Shown: piece by piece, positions 1 to 13,800 of the stretch
Numbering within the stretch: the stretch's first letter is position 1
Layout of the letters: the number at the start of each line of letters is the position of its first letter
Origin: Lates calcarifer
Lineage: Eukaryota; Chordata; Actinopteri; Centropomidae
Assembly: GCF_001640805.2 (NCBI RefSeq)
Contig: NC_066848.1
Location: 23,787,012 to 23,851,011 of the forward strand
DNA: 64,000 nt
Direction of reading: 5' to 3'
Made by a program: the position numbers and the translations under genes
The notes under the pieces: model-generated
Seen by the model: only the letters and a program-made list of their open reading frames with translations
The model's database searches: none
Told to the model about the DNA's origin: nothing

Positions 1-427
1 AAGTTAATTACCTGGGAGACAAAGTTTGGGACACTATACTGCTCTGGTATGCATTTTAACATTCTTATAATATGAATAATGTTAGGTAGTATGTCTTTGT
101 TGTTGTTGTTTTAGTTATATGACTCATTCAGTCAATCTAATAAATAAAAAATAAGGAAACCTGTTGATATTACAGTAAGTGATTGTATCTAAACATCAAC
201 TACTATTTTCTCTACATTTCCTTACTAACAGAATTGAAGTTTTGTTGGTGGCTTGTATAACTCCTACAGCCAGTTGCTTGGCTGAGGCCAGGCCAGCTGA
301 GCTCAAGTTTCACAAGCTAACACACAACAACAATCTATCTCCTCAGGCTATGAATATAAAACAGTACTGTATTCATGAGCTTTGTTGCTGGAAGTTAGAG
401 GAAACATCCATCCCACTCTCATGTCTG

Positions 428-600
428 TGTTAAGAGGTGGAGCCAAAAGGTGATTAGCCTAGCTTAGTGTGAAGACAGAAAGCAGGGGGAAACAGCTAGC
501 CTGCAAACACCTCTATAAGTCATGAATTATTCTGCATCTTGTTTTGTTTAATCAATAAACAACAATTCATGGGTTTTTGGGTGTGTAACTATTATCACTT
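428..600 (+). repeat. dispersed repeat, AGGGGGAAACAGCTAGCCTG family (copy 1)
   Basis: It contains GGTGATTAGCCTAGCTTAGT, AAGCAGGGGGAAACAGCTAGC and CACCTCTATAAGTC, followed by TGTTTTGTTTAATC, in the order known for a common fish repeat. A related, more diverged copy is at 25180-25460. Confidence 0.55.
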
Positions 601-770
601 TTTCAATATATATTTTCCTGTGTATGGATTAAACAAATTAGATATATCTAACAAACTAGCCTGGCTAGCTGTTTGCTCCTGCTAATTGCATCCAGGATAC
701 AGCAATATGCTTGATGCACAGATATGAGATTGGTATCTGTCCTCATCTCACTCTCAGAAAGAAAATACTT

Positions 771-1335
771 TACTGGTCAAAAGTTTTAGAGCACCTCATT
801 ATGTACTGTGAGATTAAAACATTGAGCAATTAAATGATAAAGACTTGGGGGGGGAAATGAATCATGGGATCATAAATCCTAAATTTAATCCAAATATTTG
901 AGTCATTCAGCAGCCCCATGACATCCTTCCACAATGGAAATTAAATATTTGTTTGGCAAGTTGGTCCCGACACTGTAGGAGAGGTTCCCATAAATGTGTT
1001 GAACTTGTAGGTTGCTTTGCTTTCACCTTCTGTCCAGTTCATTGCAAACCAGCTCTGTGGGATTCAAGTCTGGAGATTGCACTGGTCTTCCATCATCTAA
1101 AGCCACCATCTAGTTCATTATCTTGCTGTAGATTGAACCCCGACCAACCAGTCTGTCTTCCTTTCTTACTTGCCTGTTTCTCACCATTCTGATAGCAGTA
1201 TGCAGCACTACTTCCTACAGTACAGTATTCTCCTAAAAATTCACCAGAGGGTGTAATAATGTGGTTCGTTCCAACACTGCCTGGGGTCTGTAAGTAATCA
1301 GCAAAGGTTGGTGCATCTATAGGAGCTGTTTGCAT
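771..1335 (-). mobile_element. decayed Tc1-like transposon remnant
   Basis: The left end, CTGGTCAAAAGTTTTAGAGC (about 775), matches the terminal repeat of a common fish Tc1 family. On the minus strand, about 945-1075 translates with breaks to the transposase C-terminus (a PDLNPTELV-like block and KAKQPTSSTHLWE). About 1093-1200 gives NGEKQASKKGRQTGW. Frameshifts and a stop are present; the right terminal repeat was not found. Confidence 0.65.
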
Positions 1336-4300
1336 TAACTTAAAGGGTTTATTTACTTACTTTCACTGCTGCAAGAAGGCTGTAAAAAGCCAATTTGCTA
1401 ATCCCTGAAAAAAGTTTTCAATGATATTTACATATTTTTTTTAGTGTCTGGTGAATATTTCATTTTTTTTTACTTACGAGTTTACTCCTGACCTTTGCAC
1501 CATTTAGGGTTTCTCTCAATCTCATTGGAATTTCCAGAGGAAAATTTCTAACTTTTTACCTATCTGTAATTTCCAAAATGTCAAACTATTCCTTTAAAAC
1601 TGAAAGATTCATGGCAGCACACGTAGACACGGTTTGTGATGTGGTTAGAATAGCTATTTCTCAGAGGGATGCTGAAGTTTCTGGTTTTGAGCATGACAGG
1701 AGGATATTTTCAGAAATTGCTGTGATCCTTCATGCTCAAGGTCTCGCCATAATTACTGAATATTTATTTATGCAAATTGTTAGTGGGTGGCACGCCTTGG
1801 CAATCAGTGCAATAGTGTGGGAATTCACCCCCAAGTAATTCACCATTCTTGCCTCCTCTCTCTTCCCTCTCCCCCTGACTGAGCAGCATTTTCTAGGCTG
1901 CAGCTATCCTGAGGAACTGACACATGGCCAGCAGACAGCAGTCTGAGTAATGGGAGTGTCACAGGGAGAGAGAGAAAGAGACTGTAGACATGCAAATGTT
2001 TCTTGGCTTATTACTCTTCAATAGGTTTAGGTTTGCTGGATTTTAGGCCAGGTCAGCTGTTACAAACACACTGTGCCCCTTCATCCTGTTGTAGCTAATA
2101 CATACAGTCACAAACCAGCCATTTTGAAGATTCATTCAGAACCAACATCTATCTAATGTTTGTACTTTACTATAATATTTAAATTCTAACATTTCCCATG
2201 GCATTATAGAGTAAAAAGCCTCTGAGACACTAAAACTTTAAAAGAGTTTACTCAGCTTTTTCAAAGAAACCTTTTACCATCACACACTGATTTATACCAA
2301 CACAAAACCACACACAGACCCTGATATAATACCTATACAGCTGTTAGGTTGCTATCAGGTGTATTACTGCTCTGTGTGCGATACTGCAGGCTAATCACAG
2401 AGATAAATGCAGCTCAGGTGGAGCAGATAGATATGAGAGCAATTACAAGATAGACATCTCCTACCCTGCAGCCAGCCTCTGTGATATGAAGATCCCAGCT
2501 TCTCTGAGCCATGTTTGCCCAAGAGGCTATTGTTCAGACTCAACACTTACTTTGTCCCACTTTAATCCTGATCCACTAGCTGACCTATATGAATGTATGC
2601 ATCTATTGAATACTATATTACCCTTGTTGAAGAAGCTCATCATTACATTGGCCCAGAACATAGAGTGAATTATCAACAAGTGAAAGTGGATGCTTTGATA
2701 TGCATGACTAGATTTGTTCTATACATTGGAAGTGCATTAAGAAAGGCCAGTGCAGAAAGAGTAAACACAGCAAAAAGCTATTTTAATGCTCATATGGGCA
2801 CCTGACTATTGTGAAAATCATGAATCTATACTTTAAAGGATAACCCTGATACCTTTGAACCGAGGCCCTGTGTGTCTGGGTGTAAATTATTGATAGAGAG
2901 AAAAAAAATCTGTGCATCAAGAGTTCTTGTCCACGTCCAAGTAGGCCCACTTTAGTGCTTCTTTCTGCCACTGACAGGCTCTGATTGTTATTGTGAGATC
3001 ATTTTTGTTTAACCAGAAACACTGATATACATCCCTGCCAGACTTCTTTTGACAAAAACAGTAATTTTACTTCACAGGACACGGAAGCTGCTGGAATACT
3101 GCTGCCTCAATCTGTTGTTGATCATTTTGTCAGACATTTAACAAACATTTTATCCCAGAGCAGCCCTGCACCCCTGCAGATTGGAAAAATCAGATCATGG
3201 TACGTATGAAAACAAGGTTCAATCTGCAAGTCAATTTGGATTCAGCCTCTCTCTTGTGGCCAAAAACTAGGTAGTGTTACTCACTGGTCAAAACACAGAC
3301 TGAGAGTAAGAGAGGAAGCAGCGATCAAGACAGCTTACAAGTCCTCATAAAAGGAAAACTTTATTTGCTATTGATTGTGCAATTACACTGAACGCTGGAG
3401 ATTGTCATTAGTTTGCAGACAGGTGCTCTGGAGTTCTTATATTAGTTTTCCACAGCTGCATCTCTCCAGTGTTTCCAGTCATCCACATCAGTCACACCAC
3501 AGTACATGCAAAGAGCAACATAATGACTCCATTGTTTCTTCACGAGTAAACGCTGAAATACCATCGCTGTTTTTTTTAATGTTATCAGTTTATTTTGCCT
3601 CATGGATCTCCAGGAATGTGCAAAAGGGACTTTTCAGTTTTTAGTTTAGATTTACTTCCTGAATTTAGCTCCTATAGCTGCTCAGTAACTGGAACTACTT
3701 GGTCAAAATGGGGTATTAATGGCATTAATGAGTACTTCACTGATTTACTCTGTGTCAAACTCACAATGGATGCTGGCGGACGTAGCCTCACTCCTCAAGC
3801 AGAGGTGAGGAGTGCGCAAAAGAGGTCTAATAACTCACTTCTTTCTAACTCCACATCTCCGGACTTTTCTTTTTACTTTCAAACCTGCAGTTTTCAGCCC
3901 CAACTGATGCCGAATCAAGAGACATCATCTGAATAAAGACTACAATCAACTCCCTCTGGACTTGTACAAAAGACATTATGTGATTATTCACATATGCAGC
4001 ACTACTCTCCAACACCTGGAAACAGACATTGAAACTTTCCTATTGATCTGCACTTTGATCCATGACAAGTTATGTCATAAAAGTCTTTCAAAAAGTAACA
4101 GCTTTGATTTGAATTGACCCTGACAGTTTGTTGCAATTTAATACTACTTAAATTTATATTACATCTATCAAAAACAGAACACTAAAGAGAAGACAGATGA
4201 TGAAGAAAAGAGGATAAATAAAAAATGAAAAATTAAATGAGATAGAGGAAACAGCGGTCGGCTTGGCCTTGTGCTTTATTGATTTACCGCATTGTAGTAT

Positions 4301-6188
4301 GACCTGAACCTTTGGTAGCCTGAGGCAATGTGATCACACTGTTGACCACAAGGTTCACATGAGAGCATGCAGCCAATTTTTTTGACTTCTGTTTTCCTTC
4401 CTTTAGTCATCCTTTGTCCTCTGTCTCTGTTCCACCCCATGATTAATTTTCAATTCAGAGGCAGATATGAAATACAAAAGAGTTTACCTCCAGGGCAAAA
4501 ACAGATATGAGATATCAGCAACCACAACACTGTCACATTCAAATCATAAGCCAATAGTAAATTAACTGCTTGGGTAAGCTCTATCACCAGTTTATATATA
4601 TATGTGAGTACACAGAGATCCAGTTCAGGAAACGTGTATATCTGCTCTTATAAACACAGATGACCACAGTTTAATTGTGCAACACAACGAGTGCAAAGCA
4701 GTAGGTCACAGGCACATGGACTGTGTAGCCATCTCCAGGCATGCTAACTATTTTGGCTCATGTTGGTGCCGCGGTGTACAGTACAAAAGGGTTGGGTGAA
4801 GGTGAATATATACTGGAGTCTGTGGTCATTAATAAATACCCTTTGTGGCATGTGTGGTTACTTTGGTGTAATTCACACATGGTTTAATCAAGGTAAACAC
4901 AGTGGACAGCTGTGTTTAATGGCACTGTGCTCTCAAATCTAACGCAGCAGATTTATCAACGCATCTGTCTTCAGATGACTGCAAGGATTTAATGAACTGA
5001 AGGAGAAAATTTTAATATGGTGTAAAGCAGATGTGGAAAACAGATACTGTAAAAATTACTCATTCGTTTATAGATCAGTGCAGATTGCACTCCTGCTTTA
5101 CTCTGCTTTAACCACATTAAACGTTGCCTCTTTCTATAACCTACAAGCAAATTAAAATAACATGAGAAAAGATTCGCCTCGTGCTGGGCAATTCATGTCA
5201 AACCTCTGAGCCAGTGCAAGTGCATATTATTGTCACAATAAACAGCTAGCAGCTTGTTTTAAAGGAGTTTTAAAAAATCTGAAATTAGGCTGCATCACAC
5301 TCATAAGGAGAAACTTGAAACATGTCTTTTCTCTCTAATCTCAAACAAGCACACATTTCAAGATTTGAAAATAATGGCACGTCACACTCTACGGGATATT
5401 AAGATTATTGTAAGCAAAATGGCTAATCAAGTCTGGATGAGAAATTGATTTGGCACATGCAGTCACCACAGGTTTTCTATTCTTCAGTGAGAACTGGAGG
5501 TTCAGTTTTAATAATCAGTCTACAGTCGTATGCTAGCTAAGAGATATAATGTTACCGTTGCTTGGCCACACTGTCTGCTGCTCTGGGACTAATGTTATCA
5601 TTGGCTATTGTGAAAGTAGAGCCATCTAGATTTTAATTCCTAAATATCAAACATGTTTGGTATTATTGGGGTGGACCTGATGAGTCTGCAAGCAGTTCAG
5701 AAGGTTCACCTCTTGCAGGCTGATTTCTATTTTCCCACAAATATTCTGCTGTTTCTGCTCATTCTAGCCCTTACCACAGTACTCCAGTGTAGGAGAAAGG
5801 GTCTCAGCATTGTCATTAACTGCTCCTGCACAGTCTCTATCCTCCCCTCTGCTCCTCTCATCTCACCATCTCAGAGGCTGGATAAACACTTTGGTTACTG
5901 GGGGTTAAACACTTTCGTGTTCCCATCTCACAGAACGCTCCAAAGGCACAAGTACCACTTCAACAAAGGCACAATCATCTTTGTGTTGGTGTGTCTGTGT
6001 GTGCATGTGCCTTGTATTTTTATGTTTGTTATGTTGTCCTGTCTTACAAAAGGTGTGTCTAACATGTTTTTGGACAGTATGTATATGTGCGTGTCCATGT
6101 CCCGAAACATGCATCATGTCTCCTCATATCAATTCAAGTGCTGGCAGGTGTGTGCTTGCATGTGTCTCCAGAAGATGCATGATGTAAC

Positions 6189-6206
6189 TGTGTGTGTGTG
6201 TGTGTG
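6189..6206 (+). repeat. (TG)9 microsatellite
   Basis: 18 bp of TG at the end of a TG-rich stretch (5980-6206). Confidence 0.9.
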
Positions 6207-6583
6207 CATAATCACAGACATACAGTGAGGTGAATAGTACTCCACCATCATTGTCTAGGCTCCTTTGTGTCTAGCTAAATGAGACAGAGCAGTAGATGGG
6301 AGGCTTTAGTGGTTTGCTAACAATACAGTGCTGTATAACACAATACTATTAGGGCACGCACTGGCACTCACGCAGCGCTTTGCAGACACCCCATTGTAAA
6401 TCCTATGAATAATAATTTAAGAGTGAAGTAAAGTTTGGGGCGTTCGCTCTGTGCAGCCATTGTTGTTCTTGGAGAATATGAAGCAAGAAATGCTTCGTAA
6501 TACAGCCGTGGCTCTAAATCTTAGAGTTGCAAATTGACAGTGTAATTATATAGAGCAGTGTAAAAGTAAGGCCGATAATTACA

Positions 6584-6606
6584 GTGTGTGTGTGTGTGTG
6601 TGTGTG
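6584..6606 (+). repeat. (TG)11 microsatellite
   Basis: About 23 bp of TG followed by a short GA run. Confidence 0.9.
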
Positions 6607-6885
6607 AGAGAGTGAGATAAGGTAGAGCAGGATGGTTGGAAGGAGGATGGAGGGATGAGATCTTGGCCGTGGTGGAGCAGTAAAGGTGAAGGAGAGAAAA
6701 AAAAAGGGCTCATTCTTGTTATTGTGGTTTAATTAACACCAATCCCAAGGGCAGACTTGTGCAGGTGTGTTTGTGAGAGACAGTGTGAGTGCCCTGAGCT
6801 GTGTCCACATATGTGTTTGGAATAATCTAAGCATGCAAACATCATTTATATCTACAGCAAAAACCTCTGCTATGGCAATACTTCT

Positions 6886-7121
6886 AAATGGACTGTACTT
6901 ATATAGGCGCTTTCTAGTCTTTTCAACCACTCAACGCGCTTCACACTACAGGTCACATTTAGCCATTCACACACACATTCATACAGCACTTGATCACACA
7001 CCTCAGAGGCAATTTGGAGTTCAGTATCTTGCCCAAGGATACTTCGGCATGCGGAGCCAGGAATCGAACCACCGACCTCATGATTGGTGGGGTGACTGCT
7101 CCTGAGCCACAGCCGCCCCTT
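6886..7121 (+). repeat. dispersed teleost repeat, GGACTGTACTTATATAG family (copy 1)
   Basis: AATGGACTGTACTTATATAG at the 5' end, CACTACAGGTCACAT in the middle, GTTCAGTATCTTGCCCAAGG, then GAATCGAACCACCGACCT and CCTGAGCCACAGCCGCC at the 3' end. Shared with 36766-37030. Non-coding; the class is uncertain. Confidence 0.75.
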
Positions 7122-10100
7122 CTACACATAGTATTATTTACTAACAAAAACTCCAGCAGATTCTAAATACAGTGTAAGTGTGGGCGAAGTGGGATAATGG
7201 GTGGTGACTGATGGTGTGTTATTATTTGGTCAGTGTGATGAGTTATTTTCTCTCAGGTCAGGGGGAGCTGTAGTGCTGATCATTCCTCTGATTGGAATTT
7301 TACACAGCAGAAATGGAGTTGTAAATAGATTTATGGAGAGGTTTGTCCAGTCTTTACTCTCCATTAGGATGATAATAACTACAAGGCAAATTTGGATGTG
7401 GTGTATCCATCTAAAAACTCTAACCAGATGCATTCGTGTCACTGCAATACTACTGCAGAGTTAGAGTTTAGATTTACTCTGTCCTAAAGGACCTGTGTCA
7501 CATGGTTGTATGGCTTTGTTTCCTTAATGACCAGCACAAAGACGACAAGTGTTTCCTGTGAATTTTTAAAAAGTTGAAGGAAGTAAGTTAGTGTGTGTTT
7601 GTATTACTAAAATGATGTAATCAGGGGAACAAACTAAATGACAAAAACAGGTTGTTTGCTATTTTTGTCCATGACAGCCTTGTCCATTACAGCATCATCT
7701 GATTCAGTGCTCCAATCATCAGGATGACATTTGTTTGTTTGTCAGTGGCTGCCAAAATGCACAAGAATGTTCCAAATTTTATTGTATATGAGCATTTTTC
7801 TTATATGCCACCAAGAATAGTTGAGCATTCTGAGATATACACATATTTAAAAAACCTTTAATTTAGTGTATTCAAATGTTAGTTGAAGCTAAAAAAAAAA
7901 AAAAAAAAGTCTAAGACATCTAAGATTCTGCAACATTTCAAACTGCAGGGAACCACATCCACGTCAGACTTTGCTTTTTCACTTGCTTTCTGAGAGTGAA
8001 ATGAGTAGAGAAGTATGGAGCTGGAGCTGAGAGGTGATTATCTTATCTGTGCCAAAGCAGTTATGTCAAGTCAACAATTTGTAGTTTAAGGGGAGCACTG
8101 TAACTATGAAACAACTGTTTATTCATCAGCCAAGTACTTCTGTGCAGTATCTTTGCTGGTTTCAAGCCCAATACTTCCAGTTTTTGTTCATTAGTGTGCA
8201 CAATTACTTCCACCATGAAAACCACAACTTAAACAAATGAGATGAACTTTAGAGGTGTTGGCAGCTATAGTTTTCCTAGCTAAGCTAGCTGTTTTCACTA
8301 TATGAGCTATACTATCCCTGTCCTAACTCTAGGGACATACAGACAAGAGAGTGCAATTGATTCTTCCTTGAAGATTTAGTTAAGTTTGGTAAGCTAAAAC
8401 TACTTGGTTAAGGACAGGTAGCCAAGGTTAGCTGTTGGAGGAAGATGGGATGCAAATAGCAGTCTCTGTCAAAGCTGGACACTTCATGGGCCCAATCATT
8501 CACACAACTGGTAGCACTATAACAACTTCATACTACTTCTATCTTGTGCTTGAGTGGAGAGTAATTATTTCCACCATAACAAGAGGTGCTTTGTCACAAA
8601 AAAAATCAGTGCTGTTATACTTCTGCTGAGGACCCTTAACTCTGGTACATAATTTATCTTATTGCTGATTCTCAACTAACATAGCATTCAGATTAGTTTC
8701 ATGATTGTTTTTATAAGGTGTACTTTCTGTGCTTAATGGCGTTTCTGGTGGAAAAGGTGCATGCTATGGAGGATGACAGCAACAAGGGTACAGTATGCTC
8801 TATCTACCCACCAGGAAGCAAACTATCACCTATTTAAAAAATCTCATTGATTCTTTCTTCATCACATCTTGACTGAATCCTCTTGCTTTTCATCTTAGCC
8901 GAGATGACGAGCTTGACTAAAATTTTTATTTTTAAAGTGTCTGGCGCTTCCATTCACATCGCTGATCACATGCCAATTCAAACTGTACATAAAACTGAAA
9001 ATGGAACATTAGTGATAAGTAGCATAATTTTCTCTCAAAGTGAAACTGAGCAAATGCTACAAAAAAATAAGCAAAACTGGATTAGGTCAAATGGTACCAT
9101 CACACACTACGGAAAGAAGGAACAAAACATTTATCAAATAAAGTCTCTAGAAATTATGTAAAAGATGACATAGTGTCCAAGCCACTTAATATAAATTAAG
9201 TCACGGTCACATGTTATATTGTATGTTATATGGAGTCTCCTGACACCTTCGATTTTTATTTTCACACCACTGGGTTCTTGTTCTGTTTTCATTCAGTCTT
9301 TTGCTTTACAGAACAGTTTTATTCAAGACTCTGCAAACCTGCTCTGTGATTTATCTCAGGAATAAACAATCCTGCAAAGTAGCAAGGAGCTCCTGTGTGG
9401 AGGAGTAACAGTCAGAACGTTAAATTGGAAAGATCAGATCTCATTTTATGGCAAATTAATTCATGAAAAAAACAGGAGCTCAATAGAAAAACAGTCTGAT
9501 CTCTGCAGGTAAAGTCACAGGAGGAAAGAGCAATGCTTATAGTTTTCTGTTTGTTCTCTGCTCTGATGAAACAGTCTAGTTGACTTTAACTGTTCTGTGA
9601 TCTGTGAATCAACAATCAATCACTGAACTGACTACTAAATAGAGGAACCAAAATTTAATTTCATCCCTATTTCCTAAATAGGGAAAAAATCTCCACTTAA
9701 TCCACAGAACCTTGATCAAGTGCCATGAGATTTCTACAAACATTCTGTGCTGTTTTTTTCAGTCCTGCTGAGTTAAGTAAAATTAAGCAAATGGTCACAA
9801 AAGTTGCAAAGAGACAAGGGATGGCATCTTACCAAGGTCATACCCTACAAAAAAGTAGTATGAAAATAAACAAAAAACCTGCTAGTTGAATGGAATCATT
9901 TCAGGTGCTTCCAGTACAACGATAAACACCTTATTGTGCCTCGATTCAAGATTTGATCAAGGAAGATTATGTCATCCTATTGTCAAAGTTCTCAGTTTAT
10001 CTTAATGGATTATACAAAAGGTGATTTAGGATCCATAAGACAGAATGGTCATCAAGATATCCTGGTCAAAATCGTGGATCTTACATTTCCCTTACAATAA

Positions 10101-10404
10101 CTCATAATTCATTATACCCTAGTTAAAAAGATTTCATCCAAACTGAAGTGTAAGTGCTCATTGATTGGCATAGAAATCAGCAGCAAAATCTCAAAACTGA
10201 TATTTTGGCATGGGTTTGGCCCTATCAAGTGAGTTCATGGAGTCCAAAATAGTAATGGTCCATCCTCAGGTGAGCATGAATGAGCTCAGAGAATTTCACT
10301 GTAACCTCCCTTTTAGTTTTTAAAATACCTTGTTATATAAACAGTGTTAGTCAAGAGTAGAATTTGACCTGAGAGTGATACTAAAAGACAAGTCTGGGGG
10401 GTCA

Positions 10405-10540
10405 TTAACATTATAAGCAATCATCATCTTCTGGGGACCATGACTACTGCATCTATACCCAAGTAAATGTTGAAATATCGTATGTGGCTCTGGACCAAAA
10501 TGTTGAACCGAGCATGGTAGCCATATATCAAATACTTAAA
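10405..10540 (+). repeat. LINE 3'-tail-like dispersed repeat
   Basis: It contains ATCATCATCTTCTGGGGACC, GTAAATGTTGAAATATCGTA and TGGCTCTGGACCAAAATGTT followed by GAACCGA. This resembles the conserved 3' region of a widespread fish retroposon. No ORF is visible. Confidence 0.5.
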
Positions 10541-10684
10541 TACACATAGGTACAAAACTGAATATAACATATAACAACTGTATTTGAGTTCAGTCATAAG
10601 GGAAAGAATTTTCTCTAGTATCACTGTTTTGGTTTGTGCCCAAATAATCTTTCTACTTTAGTAGATCTGCAAACTGCTTCCTAC

Positions 10685-10830
10685 CTGCCATGTCGGTGGC
10701 GAAGGGTCTATCCGGTCTCCAGCCGGTGTACCAGCCCACAACTTTACCCCCAGACACCAGGGGCCGCTCGATAGGCTCTGCCACCCACAAATCCCACAGG
10801 CCAAACAGACACACCTCGAGTGCTACGCAT
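10685..10830 (-). CDS. b3gat2: b3gat2 exon 2, with an apparent +1 frameshift
   Basis: A pyrimidine tract and TTTGCAG precede 10830, and donor GTAGGA follows 10685. Frame 1 from the acceptor reads MRSTRGVSVWPVGFVGGRAY (10830-10771). The family sequence then continues in the next frame, ERPLVSGGKVV...WYTGWR...FATDMA plus one base (10769-10685). One base, C on the coding strand at 10770, separates TAT from GAG. The exon is 146 bp where phase requires 145. Left uncorrected, the frame adds RAAPGVWG and stops at TAA 10746-10744, giving a 206-residue product with no acceptor-binding or catalytic C-terminal half. Both halves are well conserved, so the lesion is young or a sequence error. Exon identity is secure; functional status is open. 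Confidence 0.9.
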
Positions 10831-13800
10831 CTGCAAAGAGAAGGAAGAAAAAAATGTTTGTTCAGATATGACATACACAACAGCAATCACCACAGCTGGT
10901 GTACAGGGCAAACTTAGCGCAACAAAATCTAACTTTCCTCGCAACAATAGCCTCTGCAGTCACAAGTAGTTGTTAATTCTGTTGGGCCCTGAGTCTGAGC
11001 AATTTTCGTGTACAGAGAACAAAGCCTATCAATCACTTGGCTGGAGCTCCGACTGTATAGTCCCACTCTCTGAACTGAAACACAGCTGGTGTATATTCTT
11101 CATATTCCTGAGTCTAAAGTGCTGTTGCTGTAAGAAAAACACACCAAAGTCTCTTTGGAATTCTTGATAGTTTCCTTGCTGAATATCTGAGAAGAACATT
11201 GGTTTTAATCTTTTTAACTGATCAGTTCAGTACAGTTCAGCTTTACTCTTGAATTTCCTGGACCTGATACCAGCCACTGAAACTGCTGACTATCACTCAG
11301 TTAAGGAGAGGTTGTTACATAGAGCAAGAACAAGCAGTCAGGGCATGGAGTGGGAATAACAGAGGCACCATTCTCCCTGTTACAAGTGAACTGTTATTTT
11401 AAGACAAAATAGTTGTTAGGCAAACTAAGCAAAAAGCTGTCCAAAGTCTTTAACCCTAACCCTCTGATATGTTAGAGGAATGAATTTAATAGTTTTTGGT
11501 AAAGGTCCAGCAGATTTCATGTACTGAAACCTGACCAAAGCCATTTAACAGCTGTATTATTTAAAAACAGAGTCAGAACTGTGAGGCTGGTTAAAAGTGT
11601 GTGTTGCTGTAGTGATGACAGCCAAAGCTAAGGCCGCACTGCTCCCTGACCCACTTTCAACTTTCCTGTCAGTCACAATGCAACTTCAGTAGAAACAAAC
11701 CAGGACATGATGTCTGATCCTCAGGAAGACATCCATCCTGAGTGGGCGCAATAAAGGTGAAGACCCCAGAATGTCAGTGACCAGACATGTGACATTAATT
11801 CCCCAATGAATTACTTGTGTGTCAGTTTACATGATTGATTAGAGATCTTTAATTTCATCTGGTACGTGGGTGAGAGCAGCGTGCAGAAATGAAACTGTGC
11901 AGTGTGAAGCTGCCTTACATTTTCACAGCGAATGAATTTGCACACAGCCAGAAGCAGTAAAAGGAGAAATAAGATGGAGAGAGAGCAAGATAAAAGACGT
12001 AGGGTGGGGGGGGGTATTAGACATCTATATCATCTGTTATTTGACGTCATGTGTGGATGCATTTGTGTGTATGTGATTCTATTCTCCAACGCTGGCCACC
12101 CTGAAGCCCATTCATTCAGACGCAGCTCCTCATCGCTCACCCAAACAGCCTCCAGCCAGTCGCTCATGACAAAACAACAAAACAAAACCAAATCAGTAAG
12201 CAGTACTGCATTACTGTGCCCAGACACCACATTGAGTTCTAGCTTTTAAAGCCACGGGAAACCAAGTGTATATATAGCACAATATATGAAGAGGATTTAT
12301 AGTTTTGTTTCAAACGTCCTAGCAACCATGGAAAATGTTGGAAACCTGGCTGTGTGCAAAGAATAGCTGAGTGCATAAGATGGGTGGGGAATAAAAATGC
12401 CACAAAGAATGAATATTCAAATATATTTATATGGATACCTTTGACATACATGTTTTTCTAGCTTGGTGAATATAAGCAAAACCAGTGACAGCCCAGTGAG
12501 TGGTGTGTACATCCAATAAGGTGTAGGAAAGGTTAATGTTGATGTATTACTGACGGGAAGAACTGTCAATCTGCCATTGACAACCTAATTAAATGATGTC
12601 TCCCTCTAGCAAAATAGGTGTTGAGCCTTGCCAGAACTCAATAACAGAAGCAAAGCTGTAGATGCAGTTGCAAGGAAAGCAAATGTACAAATGAACAAGC
12701 TGCAAGATTCAAGTAACTACTGATTGTAGCACTAATCTATAATAAGTATAATAGAACTAATTAGCAAATGAACAAGACAGTGGCCAAAACTCAAAGTAAG
12801 AAGGTAACGTGTGAAAAAACATGTACAAATCCCACACACTCTGCACTGATTTTTTTTTTTTTTTTTTGGAGACACAAGGTTTTTATTCATGGGGCTTTGA
12901 CAGGTATCAAATTCACAATGTGACACAACAAATCTTTGTGCTTAGCCACAGGCCTGTAATAACCAATCTAAAAGCCAAATTGCTAACACCTGACACAATT
13001 ATTGTATTAATGTGAGATTTGACTTCCCCTTTGTTTCCCATTGTGAATTTGAAGTCTGATGAGTATCCATGACCAAAACACCATATCTCTAACAAACGCT
13101 GTAGGATTGCAATCCTTTTTTTTTTTTTTCCACTGTTTCATTTTCCTTCACACCTATCCACCAGGTATGCATTCGACCATCAATCAATCTGTATACAAAC
13201 AACACGACTTAACACTTTCTACTTGTGTGCAGTGCATACGTCAATTCTTTCCACATTGTTGGAGAATTTTTAGGTTTTTTAGGAACAAAAACCACTTTGG
13301 TTTAGGGAAAGATCAAGGTGTGGGTTAAAACTGTAAAATGATGTTAAATAGCACTGAAATACCTGATGTGGTGGCAAATTTTCCAGATACTGGTTTTGAA
13401 CAGCTTGATGTTTGCCAACAAAGTCCCTAGGCATTCTGCCTCCTCTTTATAAGAAAAAAATACCTTATAAAATGAGAAGAAAGCCACAGATCATCTGAAA
13501 TGCATCATGGACATAGGAAGGATTGGTGTTATCACCAATGCACTGGACGCATGTGTAAAGTTGTGTTGTTGGTACACAATCCAGTGTTCTGCTGGGGAAC
13601 TGTGGGTCCTGGCATCCATCTGGACTTGATCTGTGTATTTATCTACTTCTGAGTATACAGCTAAGTCCCACTTTTAGAAACATAGTTAGCTTCTCAGAGC
13701 TACTGAGGCCCAAGAGACTTGGGCATGACTGGACGTTCATCTTGTAGTATGTTACATCTGACCTAATATCAGATCATATCATATGTGTCTTAGATGTTGA

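Larger units (their letters stand above)
1..10684 (-). other. b3gat2: b3gat2 intron 2 (5' part, runs off the left edge)
   Basis: Non-coding and AT-rich. I looked on the minus strand for the final exon(s), which should encode the QESDF-type catalytic segment and the HTRTEK/VKIEV-like C-terminus, and saw none. They probably lie left of position 1. The interval holds a worn Tc1-like remnant (771-1335), part of a CTAGCTTAGC-type dispersed repeat (428-600), one copy of the GGACTGTACTTATATAG repeat (6886-7121), a LINE-tail-like copy (10405-10540) and two short TG arrays. The remainder shows nothing I can name. Confidence 0.75.

Noticed and set aside
5653..6228. 191-codon open frame on the plus strand
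   Set aside because: No recognisable family; the second half is driven by TG-rich sequence (Cys/Val runs); no exon borders that make sense.
1..10684. Search for b3gat2 exon 3 and later exons on the minus strand
   Set aside because: No open stretch resembling the catalytic QESDF region or the C-terminus was found.
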